Shown here: positions 23,140 through 35,489 of the stretch, in pieces
Layout of the letters: each line of letters opens with the position of its first letter
Position numbering within the stretch: position 1 is the first letter of the stretch
Origin: Symbiodinium natans
Taxonomy: Eukaryota; Sar; Dinophyceae; Suessiales; Symbiodiniaceae
Length of the DNA: 64,000 bases
NCBI GenBank assembly: GCA_905221605.1
Contig: CAJNDS010002094.1
Coordinates: 606,501-670,500 of the forward strand
Direction: 5' to 3'
The notes under the pieces: model-generated
What the model saw: only the letters and a program-made list of their open reading frames with translations
The model's database searches: none
What the model was told of the DNA's origin: nothing
Translations under genes and position numbers: made by a program

Positions 23140-24968
23140 GTGGCACCTCGGGGAGCTTCATATGGTGATTTCTCTAAGTTGTGGTCCTTTTTGGGGTCCT
23201 TATTCTAAGGCGGCCGCTCTTATTTAGGGTACCCAAAAAAGGGACCATGATCTAGAGAACTGTCCATATCGGGGCCTTGAGAATTAGGATAGGATTTCGG
23301 GGGGGTTTTCTTGGTGTTATTCTAAAGGGACCATATGGGAATACTTTTTTGATTGGTAACTTTTTCTGAACCCTATAGTACCCAGAGACTCTCATTATGT
23401 GTATGCCAGCGTCACGCTTTCTCTTTGTTTTTGGTTCTGGATTCGCTTATCATGTAACCAAGCCCGAAAGACTAAGAGGACACCCTAATTGAATATGGCT
23501 GCTGGGCTACTAAGTAATGACGGGTAGCTGTCTAAATTCGCGTCCCTGTTGGGGGGCGTCCGCGTTATATAGGGGATCCAAGACGTACCATATTGTAAAG
23601 AACTACCCATATCAATTGTTTAAAGATTGTTTCAAGTCTAGTAGGGCTGCCGCCGTGAAGGAGTATTCCCGAATTCCGGGACATTGGATTCCATGGGCGT
23701 GTGTTCTCCTGGAGTACGCAACAGCCTTTCGAAAGTTGGGATTTCAAACGAGGGGGTGGAGCCAAGACTTTTGTAGATGCCTACTGTGGTCAAGTGTTTG
23801 TCAGTAACACCCCCTACTTCATGGGTTCATGGGTTTGGGGGTTTAAGGTTAAAGTTGGTGGTTCAGAGGCTTTGGAGTTTGGGGGTTCAGTGACTTAGGG
23901 TTTTGGGGGTTGGACCCGCTGTGATATGCGCAGCTGTTTCTCTTGCATGTACCCTCCGCCATCCACCAAGCGGAAAGGCGCGCGCGCGCGTCTACCAGCT
24001 CAGGGGTTGAGCGTTTTGGGCTCAAGGGTTGGGTTTTTATGGTTTAAGGGTTTAGGGTTTATATAGGGTTTAGGGTTTCGGGGTTTCGGGGTTTAGGGGT
24101 TTAGGGGTTTAGGGGTTTAGGGTTTAGGGTTTAGGGTAAGGAGTCTGTTCTGAGGTAGACAACGCGACTCAAATCTTCCAGTACGATGCGTTCCTGTCAT
24201 CTGCTGAGGTTTCGCCTCTTGTCAAGCTCATTACGGGACAGGTTCAGGCAAGCAAGGTTTCTGCTTTGGGGTATCAAGGGTCATTGGGAGGTTCTGAAAT
24301 GTGTATTCCTCTTCCCTGTTAGGGGAGACTTCAGGCAGAAAGCGCTACGTTGGAAACGCTGCACGTCAACTGCCTGGGCTGACAGTTAAGGGGATTCTGT
24401 TCTTAGGCTCCACGGGCAAACGGCTGAGAAAGTTTGTTGGTTACTTGCTCCAGCTTGCGCCAGCGCGAAGCTGTATGTCAGCCAGCAATAGCGTAGGCCA
24501 TTTTCGCTCAAGCATTGTGATCCTTTGTCACGAAAATTTAAACCCTGGGGGGGGGGTTCCTTAGGGTACCCAGCAGTTCCAGTTCTTTCGTACCCCTTAG
24601 GGGTAGGGAAGGGAGAACGGGTTCTTTGTTCATGAGAACCTGTGGTGCCCACGGCTGTGGTGAACTAGGATGCCCAGTTGCCCTTGTAGCCATGCCCTTC
24701 TCTTGGGTTTGGTTCCACGATCAACCCCATTGAATAAAAAGGGTGGGAGCGGCGTGGGCATGTTCCACTTCAGCGGCTTTGCACCCTGCTGCCTCTACAC
24801 CCCTGCACATCAACCCTAACCCCTGTCTCTTACCAATTGCTCGTCAAGCCTCCCCTATAACCCTAAACCACTAAACCCCGAAACCCCTAAACCGCTAAAC
24901 CCTAGACCCTAAACCCTAAACCCTAAACCCTAAACCCTAAACCCTAAACGAACGCCACCTCCGCCCAG
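23140..24968. other. Stretch with no recognised gene
   Basis: 23160-23900 is poorer in GC and lacks telomere-like arrays; it holds several phrases related to the family-B element (AGGATTCC, GGTACCC). TTTAGGG-type repeats lie at about 24040-24137 and CCCTAAA-type at 24850-24947. Open frames here are short, overlap on both strands and show no motif. Confidence 0.5.
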
Positions 24969-25041
24969 GTATCTCCTCACCTTCGCGGCCGGCCACGGAT
25001 GGGGCCCCGGGGGTCATCCTGAGTTGGAGCTGCCGGCGCCT
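24969..25041 (+). CDS. Coding-like exon, unidentified
   Basis: After a CGCCCAG acceptor the + frame reads YLLTFAAGHGWGPGGHPELE and stays open to a possible GC donor at 25042. CCCTAAA precedes it and TTTAGGG follows. Function is unknown; it could follow 23079 in the same gene or start another. Confidence 0.35.
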
Positions 25042-26779
25042 GGCATGAAGAGCACGGGCTTTTAGGGTTTAGGGTTTAGGGTTTAGGGTTTTTAGGGTTT
25101 AGGGTTTAGGGGACGCCCTGGGCCGTTTTTGGGCTCAGGGCTATATGGGGTGGCATGGTTGGGTGTTTCGGGTCGGGAACCACCTGAATCCTCAACCCTA
25201 TGAACCCCTACACCTGAAACGGCTGCGGGCTCTTGGGCCATGCCTAGTAGTGGCTTAGGACTTTAGATTCGGTAGTGTTTAGGGTTCAAGGGTTCGAGGT
25301 GCGAACGCTTCGTTGTGGGGGAGCTCTTCGGTGTTTTTGTTGGGTCCCACACTGTTTGGGAGCCCCGAGTTCGCGCCCAAGGTAGAAGGCTACATCGCTG
25401 CCGCCAGGCTCGAGATCTCACCTGGCTTTTGCTAAACACAGCAAGTAGGCTCATGTGGGCGAGAATATGTATGTATTCTTAAAGATGTACTTATATACAC
25501 ATGGATTTATGTGTACTTGCAAGTAAGTTTGTCAAGGTCTTCAGGTTGGAGGGTTTCGCGCGCGAGGGTTGCATGGCGTTTTTGCCGCTGTAGCTTTTCA
25601 AACAGGGCCAGGATGTTTGCCGCGATCTATCTAGAACTTCCCAAGGCCATCGGCCATCAGAGTAGCATCCTTAGCGTGACTTAAGGAATCTTCGAAGGTT
25701 TGTTGAGTTCTGAGTATTGCGGCTCATGAAAACGCTGCATGTTTGCTGACTTTGGCGTCGAGTTTGTCCAGGGTTTGGAGTGGCAAAAGGGAGCGCGACA
25801 ATCTTGAAAAGCCTCTCCCTGACATCTCTAAACCCCAAACCCCGAAGCTCTCAGCAGACCACGCGATTCCTCAGTCTATTCCCTGCACTCTGTGCTTGAA
25901 GACTTTGCGGAGTTTTGTTCGGGACACGTTTGGGGGAAGCCCTTGACCACGTGCCCTCAGTCGGAACAACAGGCAGGACCCCATCATCAGCCGAATCGAG
26001 CAGCGGATCGCGAACCACACAGGCGGAAATGGGCCACTTCTTGGGTGCGATATTTAGGGCGGACAGGTTCTAGGTTCCCGCAAGACCCCCTGGCAGATTC
26101 ATGATGCAGGAAGCTGACCGAGTCCTTTTCCAGGCAACACACACCAGATCTACGCACATATATGTTGTTGCACGTGTGCATACAAAAATATCCGCACACG
26201 CACACCTGTATACAAAAACGTGCATATATGCGCATCTATATCTATCTATATCTATACATACATTCACATACATGCATACACATACATGTACCTACAAAGA
26301 GGAGCGCCTCTAGCACAAGACAGCTTGAGGTTTCAGGGCTGAGATGCTCACGAGAGGCTCATGCGACCGGGCACACGTCAGTGGGCACTGCCCTGCATCC
26401 TCTAAGTTACAGCTGGGTCTCCTTGAGGATTAAGCTACCATAATCCGGTTATGCAAAAAAATAATATCGTAACGAAGGTAGACCCCCCCCCCCTATGAAG
26501 GTAACTTACTGCAAGCTCCTTGAAGAATGCAGATAAACCTCACTGAAGCCCCTCGCAAGAACCCTGTTCTGGGCCTTAGGGGTTTAGATTGCGAGGGCTT
26601 GGGGCGCGCACAGGGTGCAGGGTGCAAGGACACCTTTGCATAGAGACCTTGCGACTTGCGCACCTCGTCGGAGCGATGTGCCCAGGCTTTCGGGGCTTCG
26701 GGTCATGAACGCTCCCTGTTCGAATGTAAGACCGTCATGTGAACTAGGGACGCTTCCGTATTGAAAGGCTTTGGAAGGT

Positions 26780-26874
26780 AAACCCTAAACCCTAAACCCT
26801 AAACCCTAAACCCTAAACCCTAAACCCTAAACCCTAAACCCTAAACCCTAAACCCTAAACCCTAAACCCTAAAC
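26780..26874. repeat. CCCTAAA array
   Basis: About 13 units directly before the coding-like exon at 26939. Confidence 0.95.
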
Positions 26875-26938
26875 CGTCTGGGTATTCGCGTGAAAGCTGC
26901 GCAAGCTACGAAGAGAAGGCACATGTCAGAAGTTGCAG

Positions 26939-27006
26939 GCATCCCAAGCCACCCGCACGAGGACATCCTGGGCATGGTTCGTGCCCGGGCCTGCATTGCG
27001 AAGCAG
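26939..27006 (+). CDS. Coding-like exon, unidentified
   Basis: After a GTTGCAG acceptor the frame reads IPSHPHEDILGMVRARACIA and is open until the TTTAGGG tract. The same frame is open upstream to about 26885. It is flanked by CCCTAAA (26780-26874) and TTTAGGG (27010-27045). No family is recognised. Confidence 0.4.
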
Positions 27007-27625
27007 GGTTTGGGGTTTAGGGTTTAGGGTTTAGGGTTTAGGGGGTAAGGGCTCGGAGCATCAGAGAGCAGGGCAGCCGTTCTTCAAAGGTCAACATTTG
27101 CAACTTCCCGCCACCAAAGGGGTTGCTGGTCGTTTGGCGCTGCTTGTGGTGGAGTTCCAACAGCTCTCTGCAGGGTTTCGGATTCAGGTGGAAGCCCTCC
27201 GCAACGTATCATATCAGGGGTGGTTGTAGATCGCTTCCCTTCTGTAGGTGACCTTTTGATCAGCGGCCCTATCAAAGCATTCTATAAGGCCCGGTTCTGC
27301 AACAGCAAGCCACTGCCATGGGTACCCAACCATCCCCTGTTCCCGATATTAGCTTAATTCGGTAGTAGATACTTCGGGGTATCGCTTCGGGCGGAGGTTT
27401 CGGGGGCCCTGTTTCTAAACCCTAGGCCCTACATTCAACCCAAAGATTTCGGGTGCAGGGTTTAGGGTTTAAGGCATCCCATATGCCCTATAACCCTAAA
27501 CCCCAAACCCCAAACCCCAAACCCTAAACCCTAAACCCCAAACCCCAAACCCCAAACCCTAAACCCTAAACCCTAAACCCTAAACCCTAAACCCTAAACT
27601 CCACCCAGACCTCCTTCTGCCAGAG

Positions 27626-27704
27626 GCATGACTCCACATGCCTTGGAGCCGCGCGGGGGCCACTTCCCAGCCGCGGGTTTGCGCCACGCCGCTCCGTTCG
27701 ACTC
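27626..27704 (+). CDS. Coding-like exon, unidentified
   Basis: Reads GMTPHALEPRGGHFPAAGLR in one + frame, but another frame is also open. It lies between CCCTAAA (27487-27599) and TTTAGGG (27708-27745). The exon call rests on position and GC-rich composition. Confidence 0.3.
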
Positions 27705-28049
27705 AGGGGTTTAGGGTTTAGGGTTTAGGGTTTAGGGTTTAGGGTTTTGGGGGCTGAAGCCTGGTTGCTTGCACTAAAAACGGCTCCTTTGCCCAGAAGT
27801 AGAAAGGCGCCATGGGAATGTTGCCCCCAAAATTCTAGGCCCCTGGCTTTGTCAAGTAGACTCTAAACTCTGAAGGTCGTTTGGGGGGGGTTTATTTATT
27901 TGGGTGTTAGGGCTTACGCCTAGACCCCAAGCAGTCAAGCCCGAAACCCAAATCGCCCGAGTAAACAACAAGCACAAAACCGTGCGGACGCCATAAGAGC
28001 CTTAAGCTCTGCTGGTTTTGATTTGCGCAACGCCCAAAGTGCTTGAGCA

Positions 28050-28172
28050 ACCCTAAACCCTAAACCCTAAACCCTAAACCCTAAACCCTAAACCCTAAAC
28101 CCTAAACCCTAAACTCTAAACCCTACATAAACCCTAAACCCCAAACCCCAAACCCCAAGCCTACCCTAAACC
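28050..28172. repeat. CCCTAAA/CCCCAAA array
   Basis: Perfect units pass into CCCCAAA variants. No gene is recognised in 27.75-29.0 kb apart from these repeats and a poly-C/poly-A tract at about 28851-28883. Confidence 0.9.
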
Positions 28173-29017
28173 TTAAGCAATCGCCCTGGGAAGGGTCGAC
28201 ATCTTAGGACTCTGACTCAAGGCCCCACAGGAGCTGGAGCCGCGGCAGAATGAGAGGGGTTTTGGGATTACCCTAAACCCTAAGCCCTAAACCCTAAACC
28301 CTAAACCCTAAACCCTAAACCCTGAAGGAGGTTAGGGCCAGGGGGCTTATCACGGCTAGGACTTCAAGGCTGAACATCAGGTTTCCAGCATTGGTGTCCA
28401 GTCCCATGAGTGTGTTCATCTAGCCTTCAACGCTGGATTTCTGGTTTAGGGTTTAGGGTTTAGGCTTTAGGGTTTAGGGTTTCGGGTTTAGGCTTTAGGA
28501 TTGGTTGAGGGTTCATGGGATATTGGTGAATTTTTAGAGCGATTTCCCCTCCCTAGATCCTAAACCAAGGACGATGCTGGTGTTTCTGGAAGTTCCCACG
28601 GAAGGCGGAAGGACCGGGCAGGGTCGTTGAGCGAGATCACAGGTCGAGAGGTTCCAGGGTCTTCGTGTTTACCCAGCCAGGAGCTTGCAACGGCTACATT
28701 GATCATTTAGGTTCTTGAAGGCAGACGGGTCAAGCTAAGGAATCCCCCCTAAACCCCACCCCTTACTCACCCTCAACCCTCAAGGCTGCACGCCCAGACC
28801 TCCTTCCTTTCATCGGCACAGCCCAACTCTTCGCTTTTTGAAAGACCTAACCCCCCCCCCCCCCCAAAAAAAAAAAAAAAAACACAAAAAACCGGCCCTT
28901 AAGCACCCCTAAGCCCCCCTAAGCTCCCCTAAACCCCCAAGCCCCCCTACACCCCGAAGCCCCCGTAAAACCCCTAAGCTCCCCCGCTAAACCCCTAGCC
29001 TCGAAACACGCTGCCAG

Positions 29018-29077
29018 GATCATCTTCCCCTTGGCCGGCCCTGTTCCCCGCGAAGGGGAGCTGGGGGAGCGGCACAG
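29018..29077 (+). CDS. Coding-like exon, unidentified
   Basis: After a GCCAG acceptor the frame reads IIFPLAGPVPREGELGERH and ends at a GC donor at 29078. The layout matches the verified exons, with C-rich repeats before and G-rich after. Confidence 0.35.
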
Positions 29078-30412
29078 GCCCTTACTTGGTCTAGGTAGAG
29101 GTTACTTGGGGTTGAAGTGGGGGATCGCTTGGGGTTGAAAGGGTTTAGGGTTTAGGGTTTAGGGTTTAGGGTTTCGGGTTTCGGGTTTGGGGTTTAGGGC
29201 TTAGGGTGTTTTGGGGTACCTAGTAAGTTTAGGGCACCCAGGGCTTCCACAAATTTAGGGAGATCCCCTTTTTTCAGAAGAAGGGAATCATGTACCCTAA
29301 GCCCTAACCCTAAACCCTAAACCCTAAACCCTAAACCCTAAACCCTAAACCCTAAACCCTAAACCCTAAACCCTCTTTGTCGATGCCGTTCGCCGGCTGT
29401 CACGCGACATTCGAGCGCAGCTAGTTAGCGGATTCCTGAAGATGCGAGGTCCTCAGGTTGGAGCCCCTCCGCATCTGACCTGCCCTGTTGAGTTTACGGT
29501 TTTGGGTTTAGGGTTTAGGGTTTAGTTTTTAGGCTAGGGTGTAGGGGAGGCGGGGGGAAGGGGGGAGGGGGGAGGAGGGGGGTTCGGCGATGCCTCCTGA
29601 GCGCAGGCACTTCGTTCGTGGTCTTCAGGCGCGCATGCTGGCAGGGATGGGATGAGCTGAGGGCCCTAAACCCTAAACCCTAAACCCTAAACCCTAAACC
29701 AAGAATTTCAACGTGCTGTCTGTAAAACCTGCAGGGAGTTTGGGGGTTCCCAAGATCCAGAGCCTAGAGCTTGGCTGCGCCGAGAGGTCTTAGTGTGCAT
29801 CCCCCTCCTAGAGCCGACCCCTCGGCTCGTCAAGTGCATCTTATGCACCATTATACCCTAGAAACCCTACAAACCTAAACCCTAAACCCTAAACCCTAAT
29901 TCCTAAACCCTAAACCCTCTGAGTTCTTGCAATCCAGCGCTGTGTAGGAGCAATTTGGCGGTGCCAAGCGCCTCGGTGGCCAGTCCACCCCCACACTGGA
30001 GGGAGGTGATTCTGAACAGTTGCGGGTTCAGGGGAAACATCCCTATAAGGACCTCGGAAGACTTAACTCCCGCAACCCGATGTCTAAGCCTGACAGCACA
30101 AGGACCCCGTATTCCAGAGTTAAAGCCCTAAAGCCATGAGGCTAGATCATGAAACGCACTGGTGCTTAAGTCTACTCATAGTCATAAGTTATGACTAGCT
30201 GCTAGCTATAATTTACTTGAGAAACTTGTAAGCATGCTTGCAATAGCCACCCATGAACCCTCAAGTAGCCCCACCCCACCCTGGGCCCTAAGTCTGAAAG
30301 CATGTGCCGCTGGCCCTTCATCGGGCCTTCGTGGGTTCATTTTTATCTGCAAAGCCCTAAACCCTAACTACGGCTAGAATGACGCAGGAGCCCCAAACCC
30401 GCACCGAGGCAG

Positions 30413-30492
30413 AACTACTCGCGGAGCGTGAGGTTTGACCCGGGCTCGGACCACCCGTTCATGGACTTGATCGAAGAAAGCCCCCCGTCCAT
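30413..30492 (+). CDS. Coding-like exon, unidentified
   Basis: After GAGGCAG the frame reads NYSRSVRFDPGSDHPFMDLI and continues acidic up to the G-rich repeat. The protein character is strong, but no family is recognised. The 3' border is not resolved. Confidence 0.45.
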
Positions 30493-31040
30493 GTTTAGGG
30501 TGTAGGGTTTGGGGTTTGACAAGCCCATAGGCGCTTGACCCTTCAACTCTCTAAACCCGAAACCCTTAAACTTTTCAACCCCAAACAAACACGTAATGAG
30601 GCATCGCTTCTTGAAAAGAACTGGAAGTTCACGGTTTGGGCCCCCCCCCCCCCCCCCAGGCCCCCTAACCTCTACCAGCCGTTAGAATACGCAGAACTCC
30701 AAAGACCATTGGATATCCGTCCCTAAATCATAGTGCAAATTTAAGGAACATCCCCTCAACCCCAAACCCCAAATCTCCCAAACCCTTAGGTCCAAGACCT
30801 AAACCCTAAACCCTACAAACCCTGTAAGCCCTATAAGCTCCATAAACTCTCTCAACCCGATAAGCCTTTAGAAACCTGAAAACCTTGTAACCCTGTAAGC
30901 CCTATAACCCCTAAAACCCACCGACCCTATGAACCCTGTAAACTCTAAAAACCCTGTAACCCTATAAACCCTATAAACCCCTAAACCCAATCGAAGCCCT
31001 TTAAACCCCCTATAAACCCTAAACCCCACAAACCCAAAAG

Positions 31041-31070
31041 TTGGGATGTTCCCTCTTATACTAAGTCTGC
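31041..31070. mobile_element. Family-A half element
   Basis: Only the left end is present (TTGGGATGTTCCCTCTTATA); it then runs into CCCTAAA repeats. Confidence 0.5.
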
Positions 31071-31177
31071 CTAAACCCTAAACCCTAAACCGTAAACCCT
31101 AAAGCCTAAAGCCTAAACCCTAAACCCTAAACCCTAAACCCTAAACCCTAAACCCTAAACCCAAAGTCGGCCCGGAG

Positions 31178-31260
31178 GTTGCCGCGGCAACTACGGCGTG
31201 GCAGTTGGCCCGCTGCAGCCGGGGGCTGCCCTCCTCTTCCCCTCCGACAGCCGAAGCCAA
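31178..31260 (+). CDS. Possible 2-oxoglutarate/Fe(II) dioxygenase (prolyl-4-hydroxylase-like) exon
   Basis: The + frame reads NYGVAVGPLQPGAALLFPSD, which resembles the G-G-x-T-x-F...V-x-P-x-x-G-x-A-L-L-F strand of P4H-like oxygenases. It lies between CCCTAAA (31072-31161) and TTTAGGG (31283-31395). A second + frame is also open, so the family assignment is tentative and rests mainly on the P-G-A-A-L-L-F pattern. Confidence 0.4.
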
Positions 31261-31680
31261 AGGATGCAACCGGGGTTCGGGGGTTTAGGGTTTAGGGTTT
31301 AGGGTTGAGGGTTTAGGGTCTCGGTTTAGGGTTTAGGGTTCAGGGTTCAGGGTTTAGGGTGTAGGGTTTCGGGTTTAGGGTTTAGGGTTTAGGGGTGTTG
31401 AGGATTTAGGGTTCAGGGTGTCAGGGTTTTAGGGGTCGGCCAGAGTGTCAGCAGAGTCGTCTCAAAGAAGGGATACCTTGTACGAGGTGAGCTTAGTAGC
31501 AAAATGGTTTCCAGGAGTTTTTGCAGGCCTTTCGTATCAGAATCAATCGCTTGGAGCTGTAAGGATGGGTTGGTAGCGCTCAGGATAGCTTGCCATTTCC
31601 AGCCTAACTGCGCTCCGAAGCAAAGTTGGCCCAAAGCTCTTGGCTTACCTGAATCTCGTCTGCGAAACAGTTGTTCGATA

Positions 31681-31995
31681 ATGCGTGGGTTCATGCGCCT
31701 CCTCGTGTGGATTGTGTTCCAGGCCTCCGTGCTGGCGCTTCGCGAGCGAGACACCACCAACCTGAACATGGACCAGGCCAGCGCAGAGCTTGCACGCCCT
31801 ACCCCAGAGGAGGCCTCCATGATCCAGGCCGAAGGAAGCTCCGAAGTGGGGAGGAAGTGCTGCTGCAAAGGTTATTACTACACCATCGCTGATTCTGACA
31901 AGTGCTCGGCAGATGGAGCACGCTTGGTGACGGTGAGCTCAGTCGGATGCGGGAGCAGCTTCTCAGGAAACTGCGACATAGTAGGACGGGACTGA
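31681..31995 (+). CDS. Small secreted Cys-rich protein (104 aa)
   Basis: The product begins with a basic-hydrophobic signal peptide (MRGFMRLLVWIVFQASVLA), followed by an acidic linker of about 38 residues and then a C-terminal domain with six Cys: a C-C-C run near residue 60, then C74, C90 and C97. The start chosen is the ATG before the signal peptide; an in-frame ATG 59 codons upstream would bury it. An AG at 31669-31670 in a CGAAACAG context could be the trans-splice acceptor. The frame is uninterrupted, unlike its neighbours, and lies between two exons tentatively given to an oxygenase gene. No family is recognised. Confidence 0.65.
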   Translation: MRGFMRLLVWIVFQASVLALRERDTTNLNMDQASAELARPTPEEASMIQAEGSSEVGRKCCCKGYYYTIADSDKCSADGARLVTVSSVGCGSSFSGNCDIVGRD

Positions 31996-32265
31996 CAGCA
32001 CTGCGGAGTTGAGCCCAGAAAACAAGAGCGTCGGACATGCCACGCCGAACCCTAAATCCTGAACCACCCCCCTTCAAAGCGATTGGGTCCCGAAGCGCGC
32101 GCGCACTTCAAAGACCGAGCCTGCATTGCATCCCTGAGCCTAAGACCCCTGAGCCCTAAACCCCTCAAAAGCCCCAAATTTGATGAGCACCTTCCCTAAG
32201 CCCAAGCCCCTCCAAACCTCCTCCAAGCCCCTCCCTAAAAGGGGGCCCTGGCGAGTCCAAAGCAG

Positions 32266-32340
32266 GACGTGGTACGGCGAGTGCAACGTCATCAACGGGT
32301 CCAAAGTGACCCTCCGGAAGTACAAGGATACCGCTGTGCA
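32266..32340 (+). CDS. Possible 2-oxoglutarate dioxygenase C-terminal exon
   Basis: After AAAGCAG the frame reads TWYGECNVINGSKVTLRKYK, resembling the H-x-G-x-x-V-x-x-G-x-K-W C-terminal strand of P4H-like enzymes. It follows 31178 in the expected order. Where these enzymes have the second iron-binding His this sequence has Tyr, so either the alignment or the activity is in doubt. Confidence 0.45.
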
Positions 32341-32757
32341 TGCTGCTGTGCCAGCTAGGTTCATTTTTGGGCTTCCGGGGTGTTAGGGATGTCGGGTATT
32401 GGGGGGGGGGGGGGAATTCCAGCTAGGCAAGTAGGTTTTTATCTTTCAGGGTTTCAGCACCGGGGCTTCGGACGACTCTGGGTTGGGGTTCTTCCCTAGA
32501 AACATCGCCCCCTGCAACCCCCGAAAGCCCCCAAAACACCATCCCTGAAAGCCGAACTAGGTTGGCTTTTGAATATTCTATATATATATATGTATATATA
32601 TATATATTCTCCTTGCTTGGGTGTATATAAGGGACCCTAAACCCTAAACCCTAAACCGTAAACTCTAAACTCTAAACTCTAAACTCTAAACCCTAAACCC
32701 TAAACCCTAAACCCATCAAGGGCTTACAGGCCAACCCAGTGAACAGCCGAAGCGCAG

Positions 32758-32835
32758 GAGCTTCCCTTGGAGCAGCGCGATCCGGAGGATCCAGTCCCTC
32801 CCTACCAACCCTGGAAGCTCGTGCCGCTTGGTTGC
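32758..32835 (+). CDS. Coding-like exon, unidentified
   Basis: After GCGCAG the frame reads ELPLEQRDPEDPVPPYQPWK and then L-V-P-L-G up to the TTTAGGG border. CCCTAAA repeats precede it. The composition is protein-like; family unknown. Confidence 0.4.
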
Positions 32836-35412
32836 GGAAGCTTTAGGGTTTCGGGTTTCGGGTTTATCGGGTTTGGGGGTTGGGGTTTAGGGTGTAGGAT
32901 TTAGTGGTTTACAAATGAATAGCTTAAGTTGTGACCGGGAGATACACCCCGAGGTCTTCAAGCAAGATTGGCAGGCCCGTTCGTCTTTTCATGCGAGGAT
33001 TTCGGGGTCTGATCTGAAATAGGTGTCCTTTCGTGGTCTCTAATTACTCTATTGCATGTTTATTGTATTATGGTCCTTGTTTTTCGTGTTTCGGGTGCTA
33101 CAAATATCCTCGTACTTTTAGAATCTTTTAGACCTAGTGCCGTACATGATGGGTTTCCAGTGCTGGTATGGAATGCCCTGAACCCGAAGCCCCTCGTGGC
33201 ATGAGAAACTTTCACATGAACAGCGCGAACATGCTATGCTGTCAGCATGAGCTCCGCATATTCTGAAGACAAGAAGCTCCTGGCTTCCTTCCCTCGTGCC
33301 CTCAGGTGACGCCAGAGTTCTTCAGCTGGGATGCTCTGAGCTGTACATATGCATGCTGCCCCAGCTGTGCATTAGCTTGTTGCTCCATGAAGTCATCTAT
33401 CTCGTGTTATGCAGTAGACCCTCAACCCTAAACCCCCAGCCCAGTTGAGCTCACCCTAAAAAGCCCTGCAGCGGGGCCCTCAACAACGGCGGCGCCTTGT
33501 TGGCGAGAGAAAGGCGAAATGTCCAAAAGTTGCGCGGTCAAGCGCTGCGGCCGAAGGGGTTTAGCAAACACCCGAATCTTCCCCACGTTCCCCATGGGTC
33601 CGGCATGTGAAACAAGCCCAACGTCCGCTTCCAGGCAGCCAGTGGCAGCGTTCCTTCTGCCTCCTGGGCCAGGCGCACTGGGGGTTGAAAGTGTTGTGGC
33701 GTTTTATAGAGTTGAAGGTTGAGGGTTTAAGTTTAGGCCTTGTAAGGGTTTCGGATTCAGGGGGCTAGAGTCCCATGTGGGGGGGGGGGGGAGGGGGGAT
33801 TGTGAGGTGGTCTGTGCATTGTCCAGGGACGTTGGTGTTTTGAGGTTGGGGCTTCTTGGGCTTGTCAGGGTGTAGGGTACATCAGAGCTTCGGGCTTGTT
33901 AGGGGTCAGGGTGGAATCTAATCAGTGAAGCTTCGTTCGAGTTTCGGGCTGGCCTTTCTCCTGAGCCCCCACCTTGAGGGGGGAGAGGGGGGGAGAAACG
34001 CTGAGAAGCAGGTGACTTTGGGTTTCAGGGCTGCGGAGTAGGGTTCAAGGTACTTGGACCCCCAAATAAGGACGATTTCCAGCAACTGCTTTTGGGGCCC
34101 AAGTCTCCCTCGAAAGCCTAAGCCCGAAGACTCATGTTCCAAAGCTCGCCGCCAGGCTCGCGAGAGTGCCGCGAAGTCCGAGATCCAGACAGGCCGGGGA
34201 GTTTTCTCCAAAAGCGACTCGTTCTTAATCGGGATGCGGGAATCCGGTGATATACAGGGTGCTCAATTTCCCATTTTCCGAGTAGATATGGGCAGCCCAG
34301 AAAGTCCTGAGTGGACCCTCGATGCAACAATCTACAGGGCGTCCTCAGACCCTTTGTAGACACCTTGAATAGTCCGTATAGACTTAAGCCCATAAGCCCC
34401 AACACAGCCCTTCTCAGTCCGTCAAAAGATCCCCTCTTGAGTCCCCTGAAGTCTGTGGATGAAGGGTTGGAGGGATGGAGGGCCGGTATGAGCGTGCGTC
34501 TCTGAATCCCCTAAACCTCTGGGCATCCCTCCACTCCACAGAGGGGGGGAGGGTTTAGGGTTTAGGGTTTAGGGTTTAGGGGGGGGGGAGGGGGGCGGAG
34601 AGATCGCAACCTTGCAAGAAGGACCTCCAAAAGGACCCTATAATTTAGAGAGCTACCCAATTTGGGGGATTCCGATCATAGGGGTACCCTTTTTTGGGGC
34701 TCCTAGAATAAGGATTATAGTATTTTGGGGTATATTAGAGAGCTACCCCGTTTAGGATGCCCAAGAAGAAGTGGCGGCGGTCTTTTTTAGACCATGGAGG
34801 CTTTCTTTCGAAGAGTACGAGCGCCAACTTCAGCAACAGCAAATAATCCTTTTCTACACCCTGAAACCCTAACCCAAAGTGCACGAAGGCAAGAACACAA
34901 CCGACACAAAGCAACGGCAAAGCGCAGGTCTGGCGCCAGGTTTCAGCGCGCTCCTCCTGGCGTGCACGCGGAGCAGTGCCTGGCCGGGGGGCATTGCTTG
35001 GTGTTGGGTCGAGTTGCTAAGAGGTGCTCTGCCCCCAAACCCTGCCCAGAATTTTCCCGAGCCACACGAGACGCAGACCTTGTAACGAAGGCGGGGGCAG
35101 CCGGACTTGCCGCCCCTGGGATCAGGGTTCGGGGTCGGAACTGCAGATAAAGGATCTGCAATGTTAACCCTCAACCCTGAGTGGGTTTTTACGGGTTTCA
35201 GGGCGTAGGCCAGGGCGTAGGCCTTGCAACTTCGGATCCCAGGCCTCGATCCTTCCCCGGCCCCCCAAAAGCTTGCCGGTAGCGTAGCACATCCTACGTC
35301 TCAAATGCTATGGACCCTAGCGCGCCCCAAACCGAGGGTTGACGGAACCTAGGGTTTAGGGTTCGGGTTTAGGGTTTAGGGCTAGTCAACTTTCAATAGC
35401 GAAGATCGACAG

Positions 35413-35489
35413 GCAAGAGGCTTTCTGGCTCTGGAGCGAGCTGCAGAGCTCCGACGAAGGGTCGGAACCCCCAGCGCCAGGATTTCAGG
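35413..35489 (+). CDS. Coding-like exon, unidentified
   Basis: After ATCGACAG the frame reads QEAFWLWSELQSSDEGSEPP and ends at a GGTAGG donor. Two other frames are open, but this one has the most protein-like composition. Confidence 0.4.

Noticed and set aside
34794-35174. Overlapping ORFs of about 100 codons on both strands
   Set aside because: GC-rich DNA keeps several frames open; none shows a domain or fits neighbouring exons.
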